Source of the DNA: Streptomyces sp. CG1
Lineage (GTDB): Bacteria; Actinomycetota; Actinomycetes; Streptomycetales; Streptomycetaceae
DNA: 64,000 nt
Direction of reading: 5' to 3'
Assembly (NCBI RefSeq): GCF_041080625.1
Contig: NZ_CP163518.1
Coordinates: forward strand, 4,960,001-5,024,000
A program made the translations under genes and the position numbers. This document shows, one piece after another, positions 7,523 to 15,641 of this stretch. The notes beneath the pieces were generated by a model. The model did no database searches, was not told where the DNA came from, and worked only from the letters and a program-made list of their open reading frames with translations. Position 1 is the first letter of the stretch. The number at the start of each line of letters is the position of its first letter.

Positions 7523-8488
7523 CTACGGCTCGACCACGACCTCTTGCGCAGCCGCTGTCTCTCCGGCCAGGAGCCGCGCGTCGAGCGGCACGTTCCTCTT
7601 CACCAGTGCCAGAGCCACCGGCCCCAGCTCATGGTGTCGTACCGACGTCGTCACGAAGCCGACCTTGCGGCCCTCGGGGCCCTCGTCCGCGACGCGGAGT
7701 TCCGTGCCGGGGACCGGGAGGTGGACGTCGCTGCCGTCCAGGTGGAGGAAGACCAGCCGGCGCGGGGGCTTGCCCAGGTTCTCGACGCGGGCGACCGTCT
7801 CCTGACCTCGGTAGCAGCCCTTCTGCAGATGCACCGCCGTGCCGATCCAGCCCAGCTCGTGCGGGATGGTCCGGTGGTCGGTCTCGAAGCCGAGCCGGGG
7901 GCGATGGTGCTCGACGCGGAGCGCCTCGTAGGCGAGGAGGCCGACAGCCGGACCATGCGTGGCCGCGAAGGACTCCAGGTCCTCGCGCGGCAGGAACAGA
8001 TCACGGCCGTACGGCGTCTCGCGGACGACGACGCCCTCGGGCACCTCGGCGATGGAACCGGCAGGCAGATGGACGACCGCGAAGTCGGCGGTCCGGTCGG
8101 CGACCTCCACCCGGTAGAAGAACTTCATCGACTCCAGGTACGCGATCAGCGCGTCCTGCGTACCGGGCTCCACATGCGCCCAGACGGCCGTGCCGTCGTC
8201 CACCAGGTACAGCGCATGCTCGATGTGCCCGTGCGCGGACAGGATCAGCGCCTCGGTGGCCTCCCCGACCGGCAGCTCGCTGACGTGCTGGGTGAGCAGC
8301 AGATGCAGCCAGCTCAGCCGGTCCTCACCGGAGACGGTGACGACTCCCCGGTGGGAGAGGTCGACGAAACCGGTGCCGTCGGCGAGGGCGCGCTGCTCGC
8401 GGAACAGGTCGCCGTAGTGGGCGGCGACACCTTCGTCCACGCCCTCGGCGGGGACGGCGCCGGGCAGAGACAGCAAGGGGCTCTTCAT
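7523..8488 (-). CDS. ygfZ: YgfZ/GcvT-type folate-binding protein
   Basis: A 321-aa member of the YgfZ (IBA57-like) family, folate-dependent proteins that assist maturation or repair of Fe-S enzymes. The diagnostic KGCYRGQET motif is present at about residue 225. The N-terminal GcvT-like fold includes VDLSHRGVVTVSGEDRLSWL. It lies just downstream of nur on the same strand with a nine-base gap, so the two are probably cotranscribed. Confidence 0.92.
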   Translation of the reverse strand: MKSPLLSLPGAVPAEGVDEGVAAHYGDLFREQRALADGTGFVDLSHRGVVTVSGEDRLSWLHLLLTQHVSELPVGEATEALILSAHGHIEHALYLVDDGTAVWAHVEPGTQDALIAYLESMKFFYRVEVADRTADFAVVHLPAGSIAEVPEGVVVRETPYGRDLFLPREDLESFAATHGPAVGLLAYEALRVEHHRPRLGFETDHRTIPHELGWIGTAVHLQKGCYRGQETVARVENLGKPPRRLVFLHLDGSDVHLPVPGTELRVADEGPEGRKVGFVTTSVRHHELGPVALALVKRNVPLDARLLAGETAAAQEVVVEP

Positions 8489-8497
8489 ACGGCCACC

Positions 8498-8935
8498 CTA
8501 CGACGTGGTAGTTGAACTCTTCAGCGAACAGTCCTTGCACCGGCCGAAGATTGCGAAGTGCTTCATGTCGGTGTCGAAGCCGAACTGGGCGCGGAGCTTC
8601 GCCGTGAACTCGGCGGCGACCTCCACATCGGCCTCGATCACGTTCTCGCAGTCACGGCACACCAGGTGCAGATGGTGGTGGCGGTCGGCGAGGTGGTACG
8701 TCGGCGCACCGTGCCCGAGGTGGGCATGACTGACCAGACCCAGCTCCTCCAGCAGCTCCAGGGTCCGGTAGACCGTGGAGATGTTGACTCCCGACGCCGT
8801 CTTCCGCACCTCCACGAGGATGTCGTCGGGGGTCGCGTGCTCAAGGGTGTCCACAGCTTCGAGGACAAGCTGACGCTGCGGCGTCAGCCGGTAGCCGCGC
8901 TGCCTGAGGTCGCTCTTCCAGTCGGTGCTCACCAC
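8498..8935 (-). CDS. nur: Nur, Fur-family nickel-responsive repressor
   Basis: A 145-aa Fur-family protein nearly identical, from memory, to S. coelicolor Nur, which represses nickel uptake genes and the Fe superoxide dismutase when nickel is bound. The winged helix covers LRQRGYRLTPQRQLVLEAVD and NISTVYRTLELLEELG. The metal region includes the histidine cluster ADRHHHLHLVCRDC and a C-terminal CKDC pair. Two adjacent GTG codons can start it; 8935 is chosen. No nickel transporter is in the window, so its targets are elsewhere. Confidence 0.92.
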   Translation of the reverse strand: MVSTDWKSDLRQRGYRLTPQRQLVLEAVDTLEHATPDDILVEVRKTASGVNISTVYRTLELLEELGLVSHAHLGHGAPTYHLADRHHHLHLVCRDCENVIEADVEVAAEFTAKLRAQFGFDTDMKHFAIFGRCKDCSLKSSTTTS

Positions 8936-8962
8936 ACCGAAAGTCTAGGGCGGCCGGACCGC

Positions 8963-9817
8963 TCACGGCATCGTCCGGCCGACCCAGCCGCCGGTGAGGC
9001 CCTGGACGGTGGATCCGTCGAGGTCGGTGAGCTTGGCACCGACGAAGTCACGGGCCCAGTCGGAGGTCTGCATCCGGAACGGCGGCTCGTCGGCGGTCAG
9101 CGCCTCGATGATCGGCGCGGAGGCCTCGGCCGGGCTCTGCGCACCGCTGAAGGAGGTCTGCGCGCGCTCGATGTACGACTGCAACGCGGGCGCGTACGGC
9201 CCGGCGGCGGCCAGCATCGCCGGGACGTCCAGGCTGACGTTGGCCACGAACTCGCTCGCGACCGCACCCGGCTCCACCACGGTGACGGCCACACCGACGG
9301 TGGCGGCGACCGGGGCGAGGGACTCCATGAAGCCCTCGACGGCGAACTTGGCGGCGCAGTACGCCTCGTTGAAGGGCTGGCCGACCACCCCGCCGACGCT
9401 GGTGACGGTGATCAACCGCCCCCGGGAGGCGCGCAGATGCGGCAGCGCTGCCCGGGTGACCTGCACGACCCCGAAGAAGTTCACCTCCATCGCGGCCCGG
9501 ACGTCGTCCACCGTGCCCTGCTCGAGCGTGCCGACGTGTCCCGCGCCGGCGTTGTTGACGACCGCGTCGAGCCGCCCGTGCTCGGCGATCACCTCGTCCA
9601 GGCAGGCGGTGACCGACTCGGGGTCGACCACGTCCAGCCGCTTGACCTGCACCCGCTCCCCCACCCCGGCCTCGGCGGCCGCCTTCCGCAGCGGTTCGGC
9701 CTTGCCCGGGTCCCGCATGGTGGCCACGACATGCCACCCGGCGCGGGCGGCGGCCACGGCGGCGGCCAGCCCGATACCGGAGGAGGTGCCGGTGATGAGG
9801 ACGGTCTTGGGGTTCAT
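8963..9817 (-). CDS. Short-chain dehydrogenase/reductase
   Basis: A 284-aa classical SDR oxidoreductase. The NAD(P)-binding TGTSSGIG is at residues 9-16, the NNAGAG motif follows near residue 90, and the catalytic Tyr-Lys is in YCAAKFAVEG. Substrate unknown. The ATG at 9817 lies about 130 bp from the divergent MarR gene, and two palindromes between them suggest MarR controls this gene, a common arrangement. Confidence 0.92.
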   Translation of the reverse strand: MNPKTVLITGTSSGIGLAAAVAAARAGWHVVATMRDPGKAEPLRKAAAEAGVGERVQVKRLDVVDPESVTACLDEVIAEHGRLDAVVNNAGAGHVGTLEQGTVDDVRAAMEVNFFGVVQVTRAALPHLRASRGRLITVTSVGGVVGQPFNEAYCAAKFAVEGFMESLAPVAATVGVAVTVVEPGAVASEFVANVSLDVPAMLAAAGPYAPALQSYIERAQTSFSGAQSPAEASAPIIEALTADEPPFRMQTSDWARDFVGAKLTDLDGSTVQGLTGGWVGRTMP

Positions 9818-9880
9818 GGCGGGGCCTGCTTCCTGTTTCCTGTTTCCGACTGAGCTTCCGGTTTCCGACTGGCGCAGTTA

Positions 9881-9928
9881 TGTGCGTGTACACACACCAT
9901 ACTCCAACTACGTGCGTGCGCACACAAC
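9881..9928. promoter_or_regulatory. Paired MarR operator palindromes
   Basis: Two imperfect palindromes, TGTGCGTGTACACACAC (centre 9889.5) and CGTGCGTGCGCACACAAC (centre 9919.5), lie exactly 30 bp apart in the divergent SDR/MarR promoter region. That spacing puts two dimers on one face of the helix. They are candidate sites for the adjacent MarR protein. Confidence 0.6.
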
Positions 9929-9948
9929 CAGCCGACTAAACTGCCCCC

Positions 9949-10407
9949 ATGGACCGCGCCGACCTCACCCTGGGCGAACTCGCCGCCCGCGACCACGCCT
10001 TCTACGGCCTCGTCTGGGCCGGCACCACCCTCAGCGCGCGCGTCGACCAGGCCCTGCTGCACGCCCACGACCTGCCGCTGTCGTGGTTCGAGGTGATGCT
10101 CTGGCTGCACGGGCAGCGCGAACCGGTCGCCGCGTCCGATCTCGGCGCGAAGACCCTGCTCAGCCGCAGCCAGGTGTCCCGTGTGATCCACGCGCTCCAG
10201 GCCCGTGGCCTGGTCGCCCGCGCGCCCTCCCCCACCGACGCCCGCTCGGTCCACCTCACCCTCACCGACGCCGGCCGTCAGGCCTTCGCCGAGGCGGACG
10301 CGACCCGCCGGGCGGCCCTCGCGGAGGTCTTCGACGACCGCCTGGACGAGCGGGACATCGAGGATCTGGAGCGGGTGTGGGAGAAGCTGAAGCGAAAGCC
10401 CGCCTGA
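9949..10407 (+). CDS. MarR-family transcriptional regulator
   Basis: A 152-aa MarR winged-helix protein. The recognition region is LLSRSQVSRVIHALQARGLV, and the wing is PSPTDARSVHLTLTDAG. A helical dimerisation segment forms the C-terminus. It is divergent from the SDR gene and probably represses it and itself through the palindromes at 9881-9928. Ligand unknown. Confidence 0.88.
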   Translation: MDRADLTLGELAARDHAFYGLVWAGTTLSARVDQALLHAHDLPLSWFEVMLWLHGQREPVAASDLGAKTLLSRSQVSRVIHALQARGLVARAPSPTDARSVHLTLTDAGRQAFAEADATRRAALAEVFDDRLDERDIEDLERVWEKLKRKPA

Positions 10408-10414
10408 AGCGGGC
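10398..10414. terminator. Bidirectional terminator hairpin
   Basis: GCCCGC-CTGAA-GCGGGC forms a six-bp stem spanning the MarR stop codon, flanked by AAA on one side and CTTC on the other. It sits between convergent genes and could serve both. Confidence 0.55.
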
Positions 10415-10441
10415 CTTCGAGCTTGTGAGCTGGGGGGATGC

Positions 10442-11017
10442 CTACTTGAAGAAGGCGATGCCGTCGTCCGGCATGTCGTCGGGCAGGGCCTTCGCCCAGC
10501 GCTCGACGTCCTCCGGGGTGACGACCTTCTTCAGGTGGGCCGACATGTAGGGGCGCAGCTCGACGTCGGGCGTCTGCTTCTCGCCCACCCACATCAGGTC
10601 GCTCTTCACATACCCGTAGAGTCGCTTGCCCCCGCTGTACGGCTGCGAGGCGGCCGTCCGCGCGACGGCGTCCGTGACCAGGTCGATCTGCGGCTTCTTG
10701 TCGGCCATCTCGCCGTACCAGATCTCGATGACACCGTCGTCGCGGGTCATCGTCACCTCGACCTTGCGGTCGGCGTCGATCCGCCAGAAGCCGGACTCCG
10801 ACTCCAGCGGGCGGACCTTGTTGCCGTCGTTGTCCAGCACCCAGGTGTGCGAGTGGTACTGCAGGAAGTCCCGGCCGTCGTGGGTGAAGCTGACCTCCTG
10901 CCCGAAGTTGCACTTCTCCGAGCCGGGGAAGTCGTGCACGCCCGCACCGGCCCAGTTGCCGAGCAAGAAGGCGAGTGGGACGAGGTCCTTGTGCAGGTCG
11001 GACGGGATCTCGATCAT
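10442..11017 (-). CDS. FABP-like heme-binding beta-barrel protein (nitrobindin family)
   Basis: A 191-aa protein of the nitrobindin/THAP4-like FABP family. The N-terminal GNWAGAG matches the family GXWXGXG signature, and the rest is consistent with a ten-stranded barrel. Family members bind heme and handle nitric oxide or peroxynitrite; whether this one keeps the heme-ligand histidine cannot be settled by eye. It converges with MarR and lies downstream of a 32-aa membrane peptide. Confidence 0.85.
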   Translation of the reverse strand: MIEIPSDLHKDLVPLAFLLGNWAGAGVHDFPGSEKCNFGQEVSFTHDGRDFLQYHSHTWVLDNDGNKVRPLESESGFWRIDADRKVEVTMTRDDGVIEIWYGEMADKKPQIDLVTDAVARTAASQPYSGGKRLYGYVKSDLMWVGEKQTPDVELRPYMSAHLKKVVTPEDVERWAKALPDDMPDDGIAFFK

Positions 11018-11053
11018 GAGGGAAAGCTTTCCTGGATCTTGGCTGGATATGGG

Positions 11054-11152
11054 TCAGCGCTGGCCCTGGTACAGCTTCTTCACGGTCAGCCCGGCGAAGG
11101 CGAGCACACCGACGCAGACCAGGACCAGCAGGGTTTCGAAGAATGCTTCCAC
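11054..11152 (-). CDS. 32-aa single-pass membrane peptide
   Basis: GTG 11152 follows AAGGAG by about five bases. The product reads MEAFFETLLVLVCVGV, then LAFAGLTVKKLYQGQR: an acidic N-terminus, one hydrophobic helix and a basic tail, so the predicted topology is N-out/C-in. It lies 36 bp upstream of the FABP-like gene on the same strand. Good start context and clean design make it a credible gene. Function unknown. Confidence 0.65.
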   Translation of the reverse strand: MEAFFETLLVLVCVGVLAFAGLTVKKLYQGQR

Positions 11153-11294
11153 GGGTGCTCCTTGAGCGAGGGCGGGCATACGACAGAGCCGGGGCCCAGC
11201 TTACGCGGCCGGGGCGCGGGCCTCCGTGTGAGGTGCGCTGTCCGGGGACCCGCACCTTTGAGGAGCCCTGAGAGGAGCCCTGAAGGGTCCGTGG

Positions 11295-12254
11295 TCACCG
11301 CCGGACCAGCATGCCCCCCAGGGCGCTGCGCCGGTGCAGCACCGCCCGGCCCGCGCGGACCGTGGTGATCCAGCCCGCCTCGCGCAGCGTGGCGGTGTGG
11401 GCGGAGACGGTGGCATTGCTTACGCCCAGCCGGCGGGCGAGCCCGCTGGTGGTGTGCTCCTCGGCCAGCAGCAACAGGATGTCGAGGCGGGTCCGGCCGA
11501 GCAGCCGGGCCAGCGCGTCGTCCGTCCCGCCCGCCGTGCCCGGCGCGAGCGGCAGCCCCGGACCGCTCGGGTAGGTCAGAAACAGCGGGCCGTCCGGCGG
11601 ATCGGCGATGAGAGGGTGGCCGGTCCAGTGGAAGGTCGGCTGGAGCACCAGGCCACGGCCGCCCGGCGTGAGGTCCGCCTCCCAGGGCGCCCCGAACTCC
11701 CAGACGCCGTCGTGCAGTCGGCTTCCCGGGACGAGGGCGGCGAGCGCGGCGGCGGTGCCGTGTTCGGCAGCGGTCAGGGCGTAACGGCTGAATTCCGTCC
11801 GGTGCAGGTCCTGTATCAGGGGCCATACGGGACGCAGCGCCGTCTCGAAGGCCGCTTGCTGTGCGCGGCGCAGGAGCCGCCAGGCATCGGCATCGCCCCG
11901 GTGCAGGCCGCGGATCCACAGCGGGGGCGGGCCGGGATGCCCGGCGTAGACCCGCTCGATCTCGGAGCGGACCAGGGCCGGGTGCGAGGCCCGTACGGTG
12001 TCCAGCCCCGCTGTCAGGCCGTCGCTGAAGACATCGATGAACCTTGGGGCCTCCCCGCCGGGAACCAGGTCCGCCAGGGGCTCGGCCGTGGCCGGCAAGG
12101 ACCGGAGCAGGCGCTGACGCCAGCGGCCGAAGAGCAGTGCGTCGTCGGAGCGGCACATCTTCATGAGGGCCACGTTCAGCTCCTGCAGAGGAGCCGGCCG
12201 GGGCGCGAACCGCACCCGGGCGAAGTCGGTGACCGTGAGACGGATCCGGATCAC
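11295..12254 (-). CDS. ArsR-like winged-helix regulator with N-terminal DUF5937-type domain
   Basis: A 319-aa protein with a long N-terminal region and a C-terminal ArsR-type helix-turn-helix (LARLLGRTRLDILLLLAEEH, then LARRLGVSNATVSAHTATL). No CXC metal site is visible, so it is probably not a metal sensor. The start GTG 12254 follows GAGGAGGGG. It is divergent from the alpha/beta hydrolase at 12341, with only 86 bp between them, so it probably regulates that gene. Confidence 0.85.
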   Translation of the reverse strand: MIRIRLTVTDFARVRFAPRPAPLQELNVALMKMCRSDDALLFGRWRQRLLRSLPATAEPLADLVPGGEAPRFIDVFSDGLTAGLDTVRASHPALVRSEIERVYAGHPGPPPLWIRGLHRGDADAWRLLRRAQQAAFETALRPVWPLIQDLHRTEFSRYALTAAEHGTAAALAALVPGSRLHDGVWEFGAPWEADLTPGGRGLVLQPTFHWTGHPLIADPPDGPLFLTYPSGPGLPLAPGTAGGTDDALARLLGRTRLDILLLLAEEHTTSGLARRLGVSNATVSAHTATLREAGWITTVRAGRAVLHRRSALGGMLVRR

Positions 12255-12340
12255 TACCCCTCCTCGGCGGCACCCCGCAATGGTTTCGGTCTGGAGCTCA
12301 ACGATCGCCCGCGTTCTCCGCCGGGGACAGCATCCCCTCC

Positions 12341-13618
12341 ATGACCTCCTCTTCTTTCCCCACCCCTGGTGCGGGCGGACCTGACCGCCGTACCGCCGTC
12401 GCATCGGCTGCCGCCGTGGCGGCCGGATCGCTGCTCCTGGGTGGCGGAGGCGTCGACCGGGCCCAGGCACGGCCGATGCCTCCGGACGACGTCACCGTAC
12501 GGCTGCCCGCACCGACCGGCCCGCACCACATCGGCGCCACCACCCTCTGCCTGGTCGACCACTCCCGGCACGACCCGTGGGACCACGCGATCCCCGTACG
12601 GGAAGTCGTGATCACGGTTCTCTACCCGGCCCGAACCGTCCGCGGGTATCCCCTCGCACCCCAGATGACCAGGACCGCCGCGGCGGCATTCCGCGACATC
12701 GATGCCCGGATCCACCACTTGCCGCGCTCCGGTGTGGACTGGGCGGCCACCCTCTCCCACGCGCACACGGGCGCGCCCGCGCAGCCCGTACGGCGACCGG
12801 TGCTCCTCTACAGCCCGGGCGGCGGCGATCCGCGCACCCTGGGCACCGGGCTCGCCGAGGAACTGGCGGGCCACGGCCATGTGGTGGTGACCGTCGACCA
12901 CCCCGGCGACGCGAGCGTGGTCGAGTTCCCGAACACCACGGCGTACCGGGAAAAGCCCTTCCGCACCACGGTGTTCCGGGACGACCCCCGCAAGGACCCC
13001 CGGCGTGCCCGCATCATGATCGACACCAGGATCGCGGACCTGCGCTTCGTCCTCGGCCAGCTGACGGAACTGGCAGCCGGGCGCAATCCGGACGCGGTCG
13101 GCCGCACCCTGCCGGAGCACCTCGGGCGTGCCCTGGACCTCCGGCGGGTGGGCTGCTACGGCCACTCGGCCGGGGGTACGGCCGTGGCCGAGGCGATGTA
13201 CGAGGACCACCGCATCGGCGCGGCGGTCAACCTGGAGGGTTACTTGGACCATCCACCGGACCGGCCCGGCCAGGAGGGAGAGCTCTACCCGGTCGCCCGT
13301 TACGGCGTGGACCGGCCGCTGCTCCTGCTGGGAACCGACGGGTTCATCGGCGATCAGGAGGCGAAGAAGGACCTGGAGCGCTCGTGGTCGGCCGTGATCG
13401 CCCACCCGCTGGGGCATACCCGCCGACGACAGATCGACCACGCCGCGCACTGGGTGTTCACCGACTACGCCGTCATCGCGCCGCAGTTGCAGGCTGCCGG
13501 ACTGATGCGGGCGGACGCCAGGCGCGCGCTGGTCGGCACCATCGGCTCCGCCGTATCGGTGCCCATGGTCCGGCACCAGGTGCGCTCGTTCTTCGCCTGG
13601 TCCTTCCACCACTGGTAG
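12341..13618 (+). CDS. Secreted alpha/beta-hydrolase (PAF-acetylhydrolase/lipase-like)
   Basis: A 425-aa protein with an N-terminal hydrophobic segment after DRRTAV, resembling a signal sequence. The fold includes the oxyanion region LLYSPGGGDPR and the nucleophile elbow GHSAGGT (Ser276). A late histidine in IDHAAHW could complete the triad. It resembles bacterial platelet-activating-factor acetylhydrolase/dienelactone hydrolase relatives. Divergent from an ArsR-like regulator. Substrate unknown. Confidence 0.8.
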   Translation: MTSSSFPTPGAGGPDRRTAVASAAAVAAGSLLLGGGGVDRAQARPMPPDDVTVRLPAPTGPHHIGATTLCLVDHSRHDPWDHAIPVREVVITVLYPARTVRGYPLAPQMTRTAAAAFRDIDARIHHLPRSGVDWAATLSHAHTGAPAQPVRRPVLLYSPGGGDPRTLGTGLAEELAGHGHVVVTVDHPGDASVVEFPNTTAYREKPFRTTVFRDDPRKDPRRARIMIDTRIADLRFVLGQLTELAAGRNPDAVGRTLPEHLGRALDLRRVGCYGHSAGGTAVAEAMYEDHRIGAAVNLEGYLDHPPDRPGQEGELYPVARYGVDRPLLLLGTDGFIGDQEAKKDLERSWSAVIAHPLGHTRRRQIDHAAHWVFTDYAVIAPQLQAAGLMRADARRALVGTIGSAVSVPMVRHQVRSFFAWSFHHW

Positions 13619-13625
13619 GCGTCGG

Positions 13626-14006
13626 TCACCTCGTCCCAGAGGCGTCGGACGTCCACAGCTGTGACTTGACTCCGTCCACGAAGGCCGCCCAGGCGCCCGC
13701 GCCGATCAGCAGGGGGGTGCGGGTGGTGTCCTTGCTGTCGCGGACGGGGACGAGGGGGAGGTTGTCGGCGACCTCGACGCACTCGCCGCCGTCCGGGTTG
13801 CTGTAGCTGCTTTTGCGCCAGTCCGCGCCGGTCAGGAAGTCGTCGGAGACTTCTACGCAGTTGCCGCCGTCCGAGTTGCTGTAGCTGCTCTTGCGCCAGG
13901 CGGCGGTGCGGAGAAGGTCGTCGGAGACTTCGACGCACTCGCCACCGCTCGTGTTGCTGTAGCTGCTCTTGCGCCATGTCACGCCGCTCAGGTCGATGGC
14001 TCGCAC
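13626..14006 (-). CDS. Triple-repeat DUF397 protein
   Basis: A 126-aa protein containing three successive DUF397 units, each beginning WRKSSYSN and ending in CVEV (residues about 11-28, 42-59 and 66-83), then a C-terminal RDSK...WAAFVDGVK segment. DUF397 proteins are small partners of XRE regulators in actinomycetes, in the manner of WhiJ-type systems. It overlaps the preceding XRE gene by 19 bp, indicating translational coupling. Three units are unusual, since one is typical. The repeats are visible in the DNA at about 13797-13980. Confidence 0.9.
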   Translation of the reverse strand: MRAIDLSGVTWRKSSYSNTSGGECVEVSDDLLRTAAWRKSSYSNSDGGNCVEVSDDFLTGADWRKSSYSNPDGGECVEVADNLPLVPVRDSKDTTRTPLLIGAGAWAAFVDGVKSQLWTSDASGTR

Positions 14007-14830
14007 GGCATTTCCTCCAACATCCGCAGGATGAACTTGCGCGACTCGGCCGGGGACAGTGCGAGGTCGCGCATCGCATCGTACCTACGCTGCAGCAGCT
14101 CAACTGAGGCGTTTTCTTCGACAAGTTCGCCACGCAGGTCGTTCTCGGTATGGGCGACCGTCCGACCGTCCGTCAGCCGCAGGAACATCACGGCAGTCTT
14201 CAAGAGGCCGTGGAGTCCGGCCATGAACGGCAGCACCTGGACGGTGATGTTCGGGCGCTCGGCGGACTCCGCCAAGTGCTCCAACTGCTCTCGCCACGCC
14301 CCCATGTCGCGCAGAGACGTACGCAGTACCGCCTCGGAGAGGATGACGCGGAAGGGCGGCGGGTCGTCACCCTCCAGCAGCTGTTGTCGTCCCAGGCGTG
14401 CCTCGACCTGCTGGTCCAGTTCGGGGCCCTTGAGCCAGCCCACCCCGAGTGCCTCACGTGCGTACCCGGCTGTCTGGAGAAGGCCCGGTGGCGCGCTCAC
14501 CGCGTAGTGCCACAGGCTGATCGCCTTAGCCTCCAGAATCATGTACCGCCGGTACTGCTCCTTGAACTGCGTCGGGTCCGCCACCGCCAACTCCCACAGC
14601 GTCACCAGCAACCCCGGCGTCCCGTAGTACTGGTCCAGCGCCTGTACGACCTCCGGGCCGCCCAGGGTCCGCCCGCTCTCCATCTTGCTGAACAGGGACG
14701 CGTCCCAGCCCACTTCCTTCGCGAGATCCCGCAGGCTCAGACCGCGCTCGGTCCTCAGACGCCGTAACTCCTCGGCGAACCGCCCCCTCGGCTCCTGACT
14801 CCGTCCCGTGATCACCAACCGCTGTGGCAT
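13988..14830 (-). CDS. XRE-family regulator with DUF5753 domain
   Basis: A 280-aa protein. The N-terminal helix-turn-helix is ELRRLRTERGLSLRDLAKEV followed by GWDASLFSKMESGR. The remainder is the DUF5753 domain (ILEAKAISLWHYAVSAPPGL, RLGRQQLLEGDDPPPF, HTENDLRGELVEEN). ATG 14830 sits four bases after AGGAG. It is paired with the DUF397 protein that overlaps its 3' end. Direct repeats immediately upstream (14841-14879) suggest autoregulation. The family is linked to development and antibiotic control, but this member's role is unknown. Confidence 0.9.
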   Translation of the reverse strand: MPQRLVITGRSQEPRGRFAEELRRLRTERGLSLRDLAKEVGWDASLFSKMESGRTLGGPEVVQALDQYYGTPGLLVTLWELAVADPTQFKEQYRRYMILEAKAISLWHYAVSAPPGLLQTAGYAREALGVGWLKGPELDQQVEARLGRQQLLEGDDPPPFRVILSEAVLRTSLRDMGAWREQLEHLAESAERPNITVQVLPFMAGLHGLLKTAVMFLRLTDGRTVAHTENDLRGELVEENASVELLQRRYDAMRDLALSPAESRKFILRMLEEMPCEPST

Positions 14831-14840
14831 CGCGCTCCTG

Positions 14841-14879
14841 TTGAATTTGTTGAATTTGGCGGCCTCAGCGTTGAACTTG
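14841..14879. promoter_or_regulatory. Direct-repeat operator candidate before XRE gene
   Basis: Three 9-bp units, TTGAATTTG (14841-14849), TTGAATTTG (14850-14858) and TTGAACTTG (14871-14879), lie within 50 bp upstream of the XRE start. They are AT-rich in a GC-rich context. Position and repetition suggest binding by the XRE protein itself. Confidence 0.45.
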
Positions 14880-14994
14880 AGCCTCTCAACAGCCCAAACG
14901 TCGCTTCCATGCGCCATGCTCGAAGCACCCGAACACGCAGCGTAGTTCAGCGCTTGCGCTGCGCACAGGCGTTCATGGAAAGGAGCTGGCCCCG

Positions 14995-15399
14995 ATGACA
15001 ACGAAGTCGGAGCCCCTCGAACCCGGATCCCTCCTCTACGACCCGGCGACCAACAAGGTCGGTGAGTACCAGGCCAAGTCAGGCCCGTACGCGACGCTGC
15101 GCCCCGTCGGCGGCGGCCGGGAATGGCAGGCCGATGCGGCCTCGCTGCGCCCGGCCACGCCTCGGGAGCGGCTGAGCGCCGAGGTGCGGGCGACGAACCA
15201 GCACACCCGCGCGGCCGGTGCGAGCGTGCCGCCGGACCCCGAGGACCTCAGCCGGCCGCCCTGGCCGATCCCCGGCTGCCCGGCCTGCGCGGAGCTTGCC
15301 GGGCGCAGGGAGGCCGCCCGTGCCGAGTACGACCGCAGCGCCGAGACCGACGCGAACGTCCTGCTGCGCCAGCACCAGCGGAAGGAGCACCGGGCATGA
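14995..15399 (+). CDS. Hypothetical protein with CPAC motif
   Basis: A 134-aa protein, unrecognised. It starts MTTKSEPLEPGSLLYDPATN, includes a WQADAASLRPA segment and a Cys pair in GCPACAEL, and ends in a charged helix. The CXXC could bind metal or be redox active, but no second pair is visible. ATG 14995 follows GGAAAGGAG. It is divergent from the XRE gene and overlaps the next gene by ATGA. Its setting suggests it is the companion operon of the XRE/DUF397 locus. Confidence 0.75.
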   Translation: MTTKSEPLEPGSLLYDPATNKVGEYQAKSGPYATLRPVGGGREWQADAASLRPATPRERLSAEVRATNQHTRAAGASVPPDPEDLSRPPWPIPGCPACAELAGRREAARAEYDRSAETDANVLLRQHQRKEHRA

Positions 15400-15641
15400 C
15401 GGGATTGCCGTATGAGGAGTGCAAGCGGCGGCAGGCGGAGGGGCGTACGCCTCGGGACCCGGAGTTCGTCCAGCCCGCCTACGCGCTGCCGCCCTTCCAC
15501 CCGTATTTCGCCGAGCAGGCCCGGCAGAGACGGCGCCCGCCGCGCAAGGTCGACGGAGCCACCGTCAGCGGCGTACTCGGCGTCCTCTGTGTCGCCACGC
15601 TGATCGTCGCCGTCGTCGCCGCGGCTACGCTGCCCGTATGA
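15396..15641 (+). CDS. Small C-tail-anchored membrane protein
   Basis: An 81-aa protein beginning MTGLPYEECKRRQAEGR, with a Pro/Arg-rich middle and a C-terminal hydrophobic helix (GVLGVLCVATLIVAVVAAAT). It overlaps the genes on both sides by ATGA, so the three-gene unit is translationally coupled. Function unknown. Confidence 0.7.
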   Translation: MTGLPYEECKRRQAEGRTPRDPEFVQPAYALPPFHPYFAEQARQRRRPPRKVDGATVSGVLGVLCVATLIVAVVAAATLPV

